Shown here piece by piece: positions 11,426 through 18,414 of a stretch of 22,994 nt of DNA. Below the pieces are notes generated by a model. That model ran no database searches, was not told the origin of the DNA, and saw nothing but the letters and a program-made list of their open reading frames with translations. The stretch spans positions 1-22,994 of the IMG/VR virus record IMGVR_UViG_3300010396_001088, one strand, 5' to 3'. The translations under genes and the position numbers were made by a program. The DNA is from a virus. The number at the start of each line of letters is the position of its first letter. Positions within the stretch are counted from its first letter, which is position 1.

Positions 11426-12580
11426 GTGCTGGAGCGGGCCTATCCGGCGGCGCGGCGCTACGCCGACGTGCGAGAGATCGATGAGCGAGCGGAGCGGCCG
11501 ACGATCGTTTGCGGCGGCTTCCCCTGCCAGGACATCTCGCTCGCTGGGGCCGGAGCCGGGATCGACGGTCCCAAGTCCGGCCTCTGGGCCGAGTACGCGC
11601 GCATCGTTCGCGTTCTTCGACCCGACATCGTCTTCGTGGAAAACGTCGCAGCGCTCCTTGGTCGAGGACTCGACCGCGTTCTCGGAGACCTTGCCGCGCT
11701 CGGGTTCGATGCGGAGTGGGAGACTTTTCTCGCGTCAGATGTCGGCGCGCCCCACCGTCGAGACCGACTCTTCCTGCTGGCCTACTCCGACCGCGAGCGA
11801 GTACGGCAGCTCGCAGAACGGGATCAACGGGGTGGGCGGGGAGCACGAGCGGCCGAGCGCGGGGACGCCGAGCCTGTACACGATCGCCCGCAACTGGCCG
11901 ACGCCGACGACATCGGATGCGAGCCACGGTCCGGAGCGCCGGCGCGATACGAAGAACGGGCAGAGCCTGGTGACGGCGACGCTGCGGCCGGAGTTCTTTC
12001 CGACGCCCAGCGCCAGGGACGCAAAGGGCTGCGGCGCGGAGAACCACCCGGACCACGGCGGACCGACGCTGCCGAACTTCGTGCGGGACCACTGGGCGAC
12101 CCCAACGGCGAGTTGCGCAACGGACGGGAATGCGACAAGAGGCGGCGATCGGGCGGGGGAGTTGCTCTTGACGGGGCAGGCCCGCGCGGCGGCTCAATGG
12201 CCGACCCCGTGCGCGGCGGACAGCGGACGGGCGAGCGGGACCTTCGCGCGCGGCAATCCGACGTTGACAGGGGCGGCGAAAGAGAGCTTTTGGCCGACGC
12301 CGACGCCGACGGCGCAGGACGCAGCGAGCAGCGGGGCGGCGGGCTACTCGACCGAGAGCGATCGGCACTCGGGAACGACGCTGACCGACGCCACCGTTCG
12401 CACCGGTTCCCGCCGGGCCCCGCCGCGATCGCCCGATGGGATGGTCCTCAACCCGCGATTCGTCGAGGCGATGATGGGGTTCCCGGACGGTCACACCGCC
12501 TGCGCCTACTTGGGAACGCCGTCGTCCCCCAGCAAGCGGCGCTCGCCTGGGAAACCCTGATGAGGAGAGTGCTCGCATGA
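11426..12580 (+). CDS. C5-cytosine DNA methyltransferase body (lacks motif I in frame)
   Basis: Numbered from the GTG at 11426, the frame holds catalytic GGFPCQDIS (Cys about 34), VENV (motif VI, about 71-74), SDVGAPHRRDRLFLLAYS (motif VIII, about 104-121) and LGNAVVPQQ (motif X, about 362-370). Between motifs VIII and X is a long variable target-recognition region with repeated L-(A/S/G)-D-x openings such as LADADDIG, LSDAQRQG, LGDPNGEL and LADADADG. Homologous sequence for IDPHARA continues upstream without a start, so the intact gene would begin at 11308. The enzyme would methylate cytosine in phage DNA. The ATG of the next gene overlaps its stop (ATGA). An alternative frame over the same DNA is also coding-like. 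Confidence 0.75.
   Translation: MLERAYPAARRYADVREIDERAERPTIVCGGFPCQDISLAGAGAGIDGPKSGLWAEYARIVRVLRPDIVFVENVAALLGRGLDRVLGDLAALGFDAEWETFLASDVGAPHRRDRLFLLAYSDRERVRQLAERDQRGGRGARAAERGDAEPVHDRPQLADADDIGCEPRSGAPARYEERAEPGDGDAAAGVLSDAQRQGRKGLRRGEPPGPRRTDAAELRAGPLGDPNGELRNGRECDKRRRSGGGVALDGAGPRGGSMADPVRGGQRTGERDLRARQSDVDRGGERELLADADADGAGRSEQRGGGLLDRERSALGNDADRRHRSHRFPPGPAAIARWDGPQPAIRRGDDGVPGRSHRLRLLGNAVVPQQAALAWETLMRRVLA
11481..12560 (+). CDS. Overlapping WPTP-repeat ORF (359 aa) within the methyltransferase gene
   Basis: An ATG at 11481 opens MSERSGRRSFAAASPARTS. It is followed by FDPTSSSWKTSQRSL and FSETLPRSGSMRSG, then WPTP-type repeats beginning at bases 11778, 11895, 11997 (FPTP), 12093 (WATP), 12198 and 12291, and finally LNPRFVEAMMGFPDGHT. 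From memory, these features match a phage protein group often annotated as methyltransferase-associated. The repeats are the same DNA that reads L-A-D-A-D in the methyltransferase frame. Over 11883-11999 I count G/C at 34 of 39 third codon positions here against 24 of 39 in the methyltransferase frame. It may be a genuine overprinted gene or the remnant of frame switching. Confidence 0.45.
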   Translation: MSERSGRRSFAAASPARTSRSLGPEPGSTVPSPASGPSTRASFAFFDPTSSSWKTSQRSLVEDSTAFSETLPRSGSMRSGRLFSRQMSARPTVETDSSCWPTPTASEYGSSQNGINGVGGEHERPSAGTPSLYTIARNWPTPTTSDASHGPERRRDTKNGQSLVTATLRPEFFPTPSARDAKGCGAENHPDHGGPTLPNFVRDHWATPTASCATDGNATRGGDRAGELLLTGQARAAAQWPTPCAADSGRASGTFARGNPTLTGAAKESFWPTPTPTAQDAASSGAAGYSTESDRHSGTTLTDATVRTGSRRAPPRSPDGMVLNPRFVEAMMGFPDGHTACAYLGTPSSPSKRRSPGKP

Positions 12581-13161
12581 TCCGCCCTCAGCCCAAGCCG
12601 GTCCCCCGCGCGAAGAAGCCGCGCAAGCCGCTCCGGGCCCGCCGCTGGGGCATCTCGCGGAGGAAGCAGCCGAGCCAAGCGAAGCAAGCTATCCGACAAA
12701 CCGGCCTCGATCCGTCAAGTTATCCCGCGCCGGCGTTCGCTAAGCCCATCTCCCCCAAGGGGACCAAGCACCGGCGGCGGGTTCGCGAGTGGGGCTTCAT
12801 GCACTTCTGCCATCACCGCGGATGCGAGCTGCGCGGCGACGCCGAGCTCCAGCGGCTCTTGGGTATCCGCCACGACTGCGAGGGTCGGATCGAATTCGCG
12901 CACCTCCACGATCGGCGCCGGCATGCGCCAGGAGACATCGGAGCCGGCCTCGACCGCGCCGCCCATCTTGGTATCGATGGCAAGGAAGGAGGGAAGGCGA
13001 CCTGGTACGTCGCCCTCGACTACACGGGCCAGCACATGGTCCGGATGCGCCTAGCGAACCGCGCGCGCGGTTCCTGGGATGCCCTGACGCCTGAGCAGCG
13101 CGCCGAGTGGGATCGGAGGGCGGAGGAGCAGCGTCTCGCCGCGCGCGCCCGCCGGCCCTAG
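12577..13161 (+). CDS. HNH-like phage protein, possibly degenerate (194 aa)
   Basis: The ATG overlaps the stop of the methyltransferase (ATGA). The first 35 residues are a basic, Pro/Lys-rich arm. The core has FCHHRGC (about 76-82), HDCEGRIEFAHLHDRRRHAPGD (about 99-120), then AHLGIDGKEGGKATWYVALD and a C-terminal WDALTPEQRAEWDRRA. C-x-GxxExAHxxD followed by HxGIDG resembles the metal-binding and first-His part of phage HNH nucleases or recombination endonucleases. The second Cys and the usual HH pair are replaced (DRAAHLG), so activity is doubtful. Its neighbour suggests a DNA-related job. Family placement is tentative. Confidence 0.5.
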   Translation: MIRPQPKPVPRAKKPRKPLRARRWGISRRKQPSQAKQAIRQTGLDPSSYPAPAFAKPISPKGTKHRRRVREWGFMHFCHHRGCELRGDAELQRLLGIRHDCEGRIEFAHLHDRRRHAPGDIGAGLDRAAHLGIDGKEGGKATWYVALDYTGQHMVRMRLANRARGSWDALTPEQRAEWDRRAEEQRLAARARRP

Positions 13162-13170
13162 AATCGGCTG
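13153..13170 (+). promoter_or_regulatory. Leaderless-type promoter (TAGAAT)
   Basis: TAGAAT (13159-13164) is 6 bases before the GTG at 13171. Its TAG is also the stop codon of the HNH-like gene. There is no ribosome binding site. Confidence 0.45.
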
Positions 13171-13860
13171 GTGCCGATCTTCCAGCGGGAGCTCTACAGC
13201 CGAAGCGCCTCGACCGACCTCGAGACGGCGATCTCCCTGGCGGTCGAACGCGTCCTCGACCGCGACTTCCCCGGCCCCGGCGGCACGGGGACGATCCGTC
13301 TCCTCGAGTTCTTCACCGACTGGGCCGATCTCAACGACGCCTTCGTGAACCCCTCGGCCGCCGTCCTTCCGGACGAGGAGCTCAAGTACGGGCCCAGCCA
13401 GTTCACCCCGCACGCGCTCGAGGACACCTGGGAGCCGCAAGGGGAGCCGGGCTTCTGCCTGATGGAGATCCAGGAGGCCTCCCGCGAGTTCGAGATCGTG
13501 GTGCGCGCCGCCGAGGTCGAGCAGCGCAACGCGCTCAAGGGCGGGATCGAGACGGCCTTCCAGGACCCGCGTGGACTGCTGGTCGTGACCAGCGGCGGGC
13601 AGGCGGGGACGGCTTGCCTGACGCCGGGCGACCGGGCGGGCATTATCGTGGCCGAGATGCCGGAATACTGGCGCCTCCCCTGCCGGCTGACCCTGCTCGG
13701 CTCGCGGAAGATGGACGACGCGGACAGCGCGGCAAAGAAGATCTACGAGGCTCGGTTCCGGCTGCGCGCGGAGGCGTCGCTGGTGATGCTCCAGCCGATG
13801 CAGCCGATGCGGGTCCGGATCACGAGCTGCGTCGTCGACTCGCTGCCGCCGCGCGGCTGA
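13171..13860 (+). CDS. Probable neck / tail-terminator-region protein (229 aa)
   Basis: The GTG gives MPIFQRELYSRSASTDLETA. The protein is alpha/beta, with an N-terminal helix (LETAISLAVERVLDRDFP), a central LMEIQEASREFEIVVRAAEV segment, and C-terminal strands (AGIIVAEMPEYWRLPCRLTLLG, VRITSCVVDSL). Its position directly before the sheath gene is where contractile phages usually encode a neck or tail-terminator protein. No diagnostic motif is seen, so the call rests on position. It is the last gene before promoter P4. Confidence 0.5.
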   Translation: MPIFQRELYSRSASTDLETAISLAVERVLDRDFPGPGGTGTIRLLEFFTDWADLNDAFVNPSAAVLPDEELKYGPSQFTPHALEDTWEPQGEPGFCLMEIQEASREFEIVVRAAEVEQRNALKGGIETAFQDPRGLLVVTSGGQAGTACLTPGDRAGIIVAEMPEYWRLPCRLTLLGSRKMDDADSAAKKIYEARFRLRAEASLVMLQPMQPMRVRITSCVVDSLPPRG

Positions 13861-13904
13861 GCGGGGGCGCCCTACTTGACGGGCGGACCCGCCCCGCCGA
13901 CGAT
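13861..13904 (+). promoter_or_regulatory. Putative late promoter P4 of the sheath gene
   Basis: TTGACG (13876-13881), 17 bases, then GACGAT (13899-13904). GCGGGG (13861-13866) and CCCCGC (13892-13897) form an inverted repeat around the -35 box, ending one base before the -10 box, as in P2. CTACTTGACGG is identical to P2. It directly follows the stop of ORF 13171. Confidence 0.55.
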
Positions 13905-13910
13905 TCAGGG

Positions 13911-13973
13911 GAACTCAGGACCAACGGCGACCAGGAGGAGGTGACGAGACCCTAGCAACCCCGCGGAGAATAG
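13911..13973 (+). promoter_or_regulatory. Sheath 5' leader resembling the capsid leader
   Basis: GAACTCAGGACCA, GACCA and GGAGGAGGTGAC mirror the capsid leader at 2811-2845. A five-codon frame (GTG at 13941 to TAG at 13955) follows the GGAGGAGG. The functional ribosome binding site for the sheath is GGAG at 13965-13968, 5 bases before the ATG. The mini-frame could be chance, as it is absent from the capsid leader. Confidence 0.45.
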
Positions 13974-15662
13974 ATGGCCTTCTTCCTCAGGACGACCTCG
14001 GTCCCGCCGCTCAACCAGATCTTGGCGGTCCCCCAGATCGTCGTCGTCGATCTGACCGGACCGAACATCGTCCTCGGCACTCGCCCCGGTGCGGCCTGCC
14101 TGGTGGGCGAGTTCATCGCCGGCCCGTTCTCCCCGCTGGAGGTGACCTCGGACGGCCAGTACCGGGCCATCTACACCGCCAACGGGACGATCTACCCGTA
14201 CCTCTCCCAGAACGGCGCCAGCCCGCCGGTGCAGAACGGCACGCAGGTCAACTACGAGGGGAACGGCGGCCTCCAGCTGCTCGGCAAGACCTTCCAGCGC
14301 CTGATCCTCGTTCGCGTCGACCACGAAGCGGTGACGACGGACGGCGGGACCACCAAGGGTCAGCTCTCCCTCACCGTGACGGTCAGCGCGAACGACCAGG
14401 ACGGCAGCGGCAACACCAACAAGGACCTGGTCATCCCGGCCGGGTACCGGTTCGGCAGCTCCAGCACCTTTGGCGCCTCCACCCGTGTGTTCGCCACCTC
14501 GGGGAACACCACCATCAAGCAGGGGACCGCTCTCACCAGCAACGCGGTCACGGTGGCGGTCAACTGCTTCCCGATCGTGGTGGTCGAGCCGGTCGTGGCG
14601 ACGGCCATCGCGGCGATCGCCAACGTCATTGACTCGGTGATCCCGAACGCCGACCCGACGACCACCATCACGGCGGTCAACAACGCCACGATCCTATGGC
14701 CGAACGGTACGGGGACGACACTGGCCGCGCGCATCGCCAGCAAGTACCCGGCGGCGATCTCCTCGACGCTCCCCAACGCGGACCCGCTCACCGACATCCA
14801 GATCATCTGGGCAGCTCGGCGCACCCAGGCGATCCGCCAGGCGCTGGCCGCAAACGCCAACAACGCCTCGGGGAACGGCCCCGCGCGTGTCTGCTGCGTC
14901 TCGGCCGACCCCGCGGCGGGGACCAGCGCCGGCCAGGCGGCGGCGGCCACCACGGCGGCGATCGGCTTGGCGGCGGCGGACGCCTACCCGCAGCCGGCTG
15001 ACCGCGTGATCATCTGCTTCCCGCAGCACCAGATCGTGGTGCCCGACTTCGGGAACATCGCGGTCACCATCAACCTCGACGGGATGATGGCGGTGACCCT
15101 CTCGAACTTCCCTGAGGAGGTGAACCCAGGGGCGGCCAACCAGTTCGTCCAGGCCATCACGGCGCCCGAGCAGGCGTTCGTGCTCAACCCTCTGGCGAAG
15201 CAGGACTACGCCAACCTCATCGCCGCCGGCGTCTGCGCGCTCTACTTCGACCGGCAGGCCGGCTGGCAGTTCATGCAGGGGGTGACGGCCGCCAACAGCG
15301 TGCTCTATCCGACCCGCACGCCCATCAAGCGGCGTCGGATGGCGGACCTCATTGAGGACACGCTGGCCGACATCGCGGCGCCCTACCTGAAGCAGCCGTC
15401 GACGACCGACCGGCAGGAGGCGTTCGTCCAGGAGATCGAGACCTTCCTCGACAGCCTCAAGTCGGTGAACGACCCATCGGCGCAGCGGATCGTCGACTAC
15501 CTGGTCGACGACGTGTCGGGGAACACGGCCGCCCAGCTCGCGCTGGGGATCTTCGTGGTGAAGGTCTACGTCCAGACGCTGGCGTCGATGGACTTCATCA
15601 TGTTCCTCGCCACCATCGGCGAGACGGTCACGGTCCCGACCAGCGTCGCAGCGGCGGCATAA
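13974..15662 (+). CDS. Contractile tail sheath protein (562 aa)
   Basis: The size and position just before the tube gene fit a sheath. The N-terminal part has PQIVVVDLTGPNIVLGTRPGAACLVGEFIAGP, a typical sheath opening in which the tail name is announced by GxFxxGP. A large middle insertion (about 150-330) is Thr/Asn/Ala-rich and probably surface-exposed. The C-terminal domain includes YFDRQAGWQFMQGVTAANSV, then IKRRRMADLIEDTLADIAAPYLKQP, and ends SVNDPSAQRIVDYLVDD...GIFVVKVYVQTLASMDFIMF, where the R/N-x-Q..I.DY and VYVQ strands match sheath C-terminal cores. It wraps the tube and contracts on infection. It has its own promoter candidate and leader. Confidence 0.85.
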   Translation: MAFFLRTTSVPPLNQILAVPQIVVVDLTGPNIVLGTRPGAACLVGEFIAGPFSPLEVTSDGQYRAIYTANGTIYPYLSQNGASPPVQNGTQVNYEGNGGLQLLGKTFQRLILVRVDHEAVTTDGGTTKGQLSLTVTVSANDQDGSGNTNKDLVIPAGYRFGSSSTFGASTRVFATSGNTTIKQGTALTSNAVTVAVNCFPIVVVEPVVATAIAAIANVIDSVIPNADPTTTITAVNNATILWPNGTGTTLAARIASKYPAAISSTLPNADPLTDIQIIWAARRTQAIRQALAANANNASGNGPARVCCVSADPAAGTSAGQAAAATTAAIGLAAADAYPQPADRVIICFPQHQIVVPDFGNIAVTINLDGMMAVTLSNFPEEVNPGAANQFVQAITAPEQAFVLNPLAKQDYANLIAAGVCALYFDRQAGWQFMQGVTAANSVLYPTRTPIKRRRMADLIEDTLADIAAPYLKQPSTTDRQEAFVQEIETFLDSLKSVNDPSAQRIVDYLVDDVSGNTAAQLALGIFVVKVYVQTLASMDFIMFLATIGETVTVPTSVAAAA

Positions 15663-15678
15663 GGAGACGACGAGCACC

Positions 15679-16125
15679 ATGGCCGACGAACTCAGACTCC
15701 GGGGGCAGGAGGTCCAGCTACGGATCACGCAGGGGGGCGTCATCCTGCGGACCCTGGTCATGATCGAGAACCTGACGTGGACGGTGCTCGCCGAAATCCT
15801 GCGGAAGTCGTACCTCGGTCAAACGACCGAGATGAAGGACGACATCTACAAGGGGACCAAGGTGGAGTTCGGCTTCGACGTGACCTCGAAGGAGCCGTTC
15901 GTCATGGTCCGCACGCTGCGCGACCGGATGGCGCGCCGGACCGCGCAGGCGAACGCGCAGGTCAACCTGCGCTTCACCTGCAACATGGCCGACGGGACGC
16001 GGCCCCGCGTCACCATCCCCGACCTCAAGTTCCAGGACCCGTCCTTCGCGCTCCAGAACCGAGAGAGCTACGGGGGGTTCCGGTTCCAGTGCGAGGCCGA
16101 GGACTTCATCCTCTCGGGGGTGTAG
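15679..16125 (+). CDS. Tail tube protein (148 aa)
   Basis: It follows the sheath by 16 bases with AAGGAGACGACG as ribosome binding site; the sheath-then-tube order is standard. The sequence is beta-rich: ELRLRGQEVQLRITQGGVIL, then ENLTWTVLAEILRKSYLGQTT, KVEFGFDVTSKEPFVMV, and a C-terminal YGGFRFQCEAEDFILSGV. The length of about 150 residues is usual for contractile tail tubes. It polymerises as rings inside the sheath. No lesion is seen. Confidence 0.85.
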   Translation: MADELRLRGQEVQLRITQGGVILRTLVMIENLTWTVLAEILRKSYLGQTTEMKDDIYKGTKVEFGFDVTSKEPFVMVRTLRDRMARRTAQANAQVNLRFTCNMADGTRPRVTIPDLKFQDPSFALQNRESYGGFRFQCEAEDFILSGV

Positions 16126-16127
16126 CC

Positions 16128-16140
16128 CCGGTGGTATCTT
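16128..16140 (+). promoter_or_regulatory. Possible TGGTAT promoter before the chaperone genes
   Basis: GGTGGTATCTTCGG resembles the GCGTAGTATCTGGG blocks with G for A in the box. It lies 24 bases before the ATG at 16162, which has a proper GGAGGA ribosome binding site. Weak evidence. Confidence 0.25.
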
Positions 16141-16161
16141 CGGCGGCGGAGGAACCCGCCC

Positions 16162-16530
16162 ATGACCACCATCGCCGAAAAGTTCGTCCCGCAGATCTCC
16201 CGCCCGATCTTCGACTTCGAGATCCCGGAGAAGGACCGGCAGTGGCCGAGCGACCCGTCGCGCTTCTCCATGATGCAGACGACGACGATGCAGGACCTCG
16301 ATGCGGCGACCGAGGCCGGCGGCGATCTCGGCATCAGGTTCTTGTGGGCCAGGATCACCCGCGCGCTGATCGAGGTCGACGGCCAACCCATCAATCCTGC
16401 GCTCTCGCCCACCGACAACTGGTCGCCCCAGGTCCGCGAGTATCTGATCCTCGCCTTCAACGAGATCAGCGGCATCAGCGGCCAGGGAAAGAAGGATTTT
16501 TTAGCGTCCAAGAAGATCCGCGTCGTCTGA
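16162..16530 (+). CDS. Tail assembly chaperone, short form (122 aa)
   Basis: GGAGGA precedes the ATG by about 8 bases. The position between tube and tape-measure genes is that of the gpG-type tail assembly chaperone. The protein has FDFEIPEKDRQWPSDPSRFS, a helix MQDLDAATEAGGDLGIRFLWARITRALIEVDG, and VREYLILAFNEISGISGQGKKDF. It is thought to bind the tape measure protein until the tube forms. Near its end the message contains a slippery T-TTT-TTA, after which the short form continues only nine more codons (ASKKIRVV after Leu). Confidence 0.75.
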   Translation: MTTIAEKFVPQISRPIFDFEIPEKDRQWPSDPSRFSMMQTTTMQDLDAATEAGGDLGIRFLWARITRALIEVDGQPINPALSPTDNWSPQVREYLILAFNEISGISGQGKKDFLASKKIRVV

Positions 16531-16697
16531 TCTACGATCGCCAGATCGACGCGATCTTCGACGACATCGCCTATCTCGGGCGCTACTGCAGTCAACAGGC
16601 ATCGGAGGTCTTCCGGATGACCGGAGAGGGACGGCGCCGCCTGATCGCCGCCACTTCGAGAATCGTGCAGCGCGAGAACGACTCGGGGAAGAAGTGA
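16162..16697 (+). CDS. Tail assembly chaperone, -1 frameshifted long form (about 178 aa)
   Basis: Join 16162-16503 with 16503-16697 after a -1 slip on T-TTT-TTA. The added C-terminal domain has SVQEDPRRLIYDRQIDAIFD, DIAYLGRYCSQQASEVFRMT and a basic RRRLIAATSRIVQREN helix. There is no start codon with good spacing for this domain alone, and its reading frame overlaps the short form exactly at the slippery site. This is the known gpG/gpGT arrangement of phage tails. The tape measure gene begins 4 bases after its TGA. Confidence 0.7.
16485..16503 (+). promoter_or_regulatory. Programmed -1 ribosomal frameshift site
   Basis: Six T (16497-16502) and an A form T-TTT-TTA in the zero frame (GAT TTT TTA), a classic X-XXY-YYZ heptamer. 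It is preceded by purine-rich AGGGAAAGAAGGA, which can act as an internal Shine-Dalgarno stimulator. The -1 frame is open from before this point to 16697, as expected for a gpGT-type fusion. Confidence 0.75.
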
Positions 16698-16701
16698 CGC
16701 C

Positions 16702-18414
16702 GTGGGAGAAACCGAAACCAGGACGGTAGAGACCGAGTTCACCGCCAAGGACGCCGGCTACGGCGCCGCGATGGAGCGGATGCTCGAGACCTACCGGAAG
16801 GGGGCCGAGCATCTCTCCGAGCTCAAGGACAGGCTGGGACAGTTCAGACAGGAGACCGGGCTCTCGACGCTCGGCGCGCTCGGGCTCGGCGTTGGGATCG
16901 GGAGCTGGGTCGAGCACGCCAGGGAGGTCAACGCCGAGTTCGGGCACACGCAGAAGGCGATCGCCGGCGTCCTGGCGGGCTCGCTCAAGTTCGAGAAGGG
17001 GGCCAGCGAGATCGACCGGTACCGGCGGTCCCTGACCATCTCGCGCGACATCACGGACCAGCTGGAGGAGAACTCGGCGCGGCTGGGCGCGACGCTGGAC
17101 GAGGAGCAGGCGGCCTACCGCACTACGGCGGCAGCGGCTGGCGCGCTGGGGCTCTCGCAGAAGCAGGTGATGGAGCTGACCCAGGGCGCGATCGCCACCG
17201 GCAAAGCGTACGGGGCGGGCGGCGAAGAGGCGGCGATGCGGGTCGCGCAAGCGCTGCAGACCGGGCGCGTCAAGGGGATCGATCCATTCTCGATCGCCCT
17301 CCGCCGCGCCGCCGGCAACCTCCAGCACCTCTCCCAGGCCGCCAGGCTCCAGCACCTCGAGAAGGCGCTCCGCGGGTCGATGCAGGTGGCCGAGGAGATG
17401 AACAACGGGATCGACGGTTCGATCGCCAGAGCGCGCCAGACCGTCGACAGCGTCTTCCGCGGGGCGACGGCGCCGCTGTTCGCCGAAGTGGCCCGGAGCC
17501 TCGGGGACTGGGCCAAGCACCTCAAGGAGGCGCGAGACAATGGCAAGCCGCTCATCGAGGACATCTCTGGCAAGCTGGTGTCTGGGTTCCATGCAGTCGA
17601 GACGGCCAGCCGGTTCATCAGGGAGCATTGGATCTCGATCGGCGCGGTCTTCGCCACCCTCAAGGCCGGGGACACCCTCAAGAGCATGGCAGAAGGCGCG
17701 GCGGCGATGGGCGGGCGCGGCGGCCTCGCCGGTGGCCTGGCGGGCGGGATCGCCGGGCCGCTGGGGACCCTGGCCAACTCGATTCTGCCGGTGGTCGGCG
17801 CCCTGGCGGCGTTCAAGGTTGGACTCGACGCCGCGATCGGCGCGGTCGAGGCCCACGTGGAAAAGGAGCGCGCACTCGACGAGAAGGCGGGCTTCGGCAC
17901 GGGATCGATCGAGACCCTGCTCAAGGCCGCCCAGATCCAGAAGGCGAGCGGCTACACCGACCCGGCCACCACCAAGTTCGCCCAGAAGGCGGTCGAGGAA
18001 CTCAAGAAGTACGGCCTCGCCGGTGCGGGCGGCCTGAATCAGGGCGCGGTCGGCGCGGCGGTCGCTCGACTCGACGCCGGACAGCGGGAGTCGCTGGCGA
18101 CCAAGCTGGGGATCCGCAACCCCTACCTGCCGGTGAGCTCGATGTCGGGTAGCCAGTTCGCCACCGCGATCGGCAGCCAGATCGGCGACCTGGTGAAGAC
18201 GCTGCTCGCGCCGGCGGCGAAGGCGGTCACCGACTCGGACACGAGCCGGAAGTTCGCCAGGTCGCCGGTCCAGAACTTCAACGGAGGGATCCATATCCAG
18301 CAGAAGTTCGAGGACGCCGATCCCGACCGGGTCTTCCTCCGTTTCAAGAGCGACCTCGAGGGTCTAGCATCGACCCCGATGCAGTCGCGTGAAGCCGAGC
18401 ACGAGAGCCACTGA
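16702..18414 (+). CDS. Tail tape measure protein (570 aa)
   Basis: It starts with GTG 4 bases after the frameshifted chaperone, the standard place. It is mostly helical with long Ala/Glu/Lys heptad-like stretches (about 20-50 and 90-170). A central hydrophobic, Gly-rich region (GGRGGLAGGLAGGIAGPLGT to LPVVGALAAFKVGLDAAIGA, about 333-380) is typical of the membrane-active part of tape measures. The C-terminus (FNGGIHIQQKFEDADPDRVF) resembles tape-measure ends. At about 1.5 Å per residue the length implies a tail of roughly 85 nm. Its TGA shares a base with the next ATG. Confidence 0.85.
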   Translation: MGETETRTVETEFTAKDAGYGAAMERMLETYRKGAEHLSELKDRLGQFRQETGLSTLGALGLGVGIGSWVEHAREVNAEFGHTQKAIAGVLAGSLKFEKGASEIDRYRRSLTISRDITDQLEENSARLGATLDEEQAAYRTTAAAAGALGLSQKQVMELTQGAIATGKAYGAGGEEAAMRVAQALQTGRVKGIDPFSIALRRAAGNLQHLSQAARLQHLEKALRGSMQVAEEMNNGIDGSIARARQTVDSVFRGATAPLFAEVARSLGDWAKHLKEARDNGKPLIEDISGKLVSGFHAVETASRFIREHWISIGAVFATLKAGDTLKSMAEGAAAMGGRGGLAGGLAGGIAGPLGTLANSILPVVGALAAFKVGLDAAIGAVEAHVEKERALDEKAGFGTGSIETLLKAAQIQKASGYTDPATTKFAQKAVEELKKYGLAGAGGLNQGAVGAAVARLDAGQRESLATKLGIRNPYLPVSSMSGSQFATAIGSQIGDLVKTLLAPAAKAVTDSDTSRKFARSPVQNFNGGIHIQQKFEDADPDRVFLRFKSDLEGLASTPMQSREAEHESH

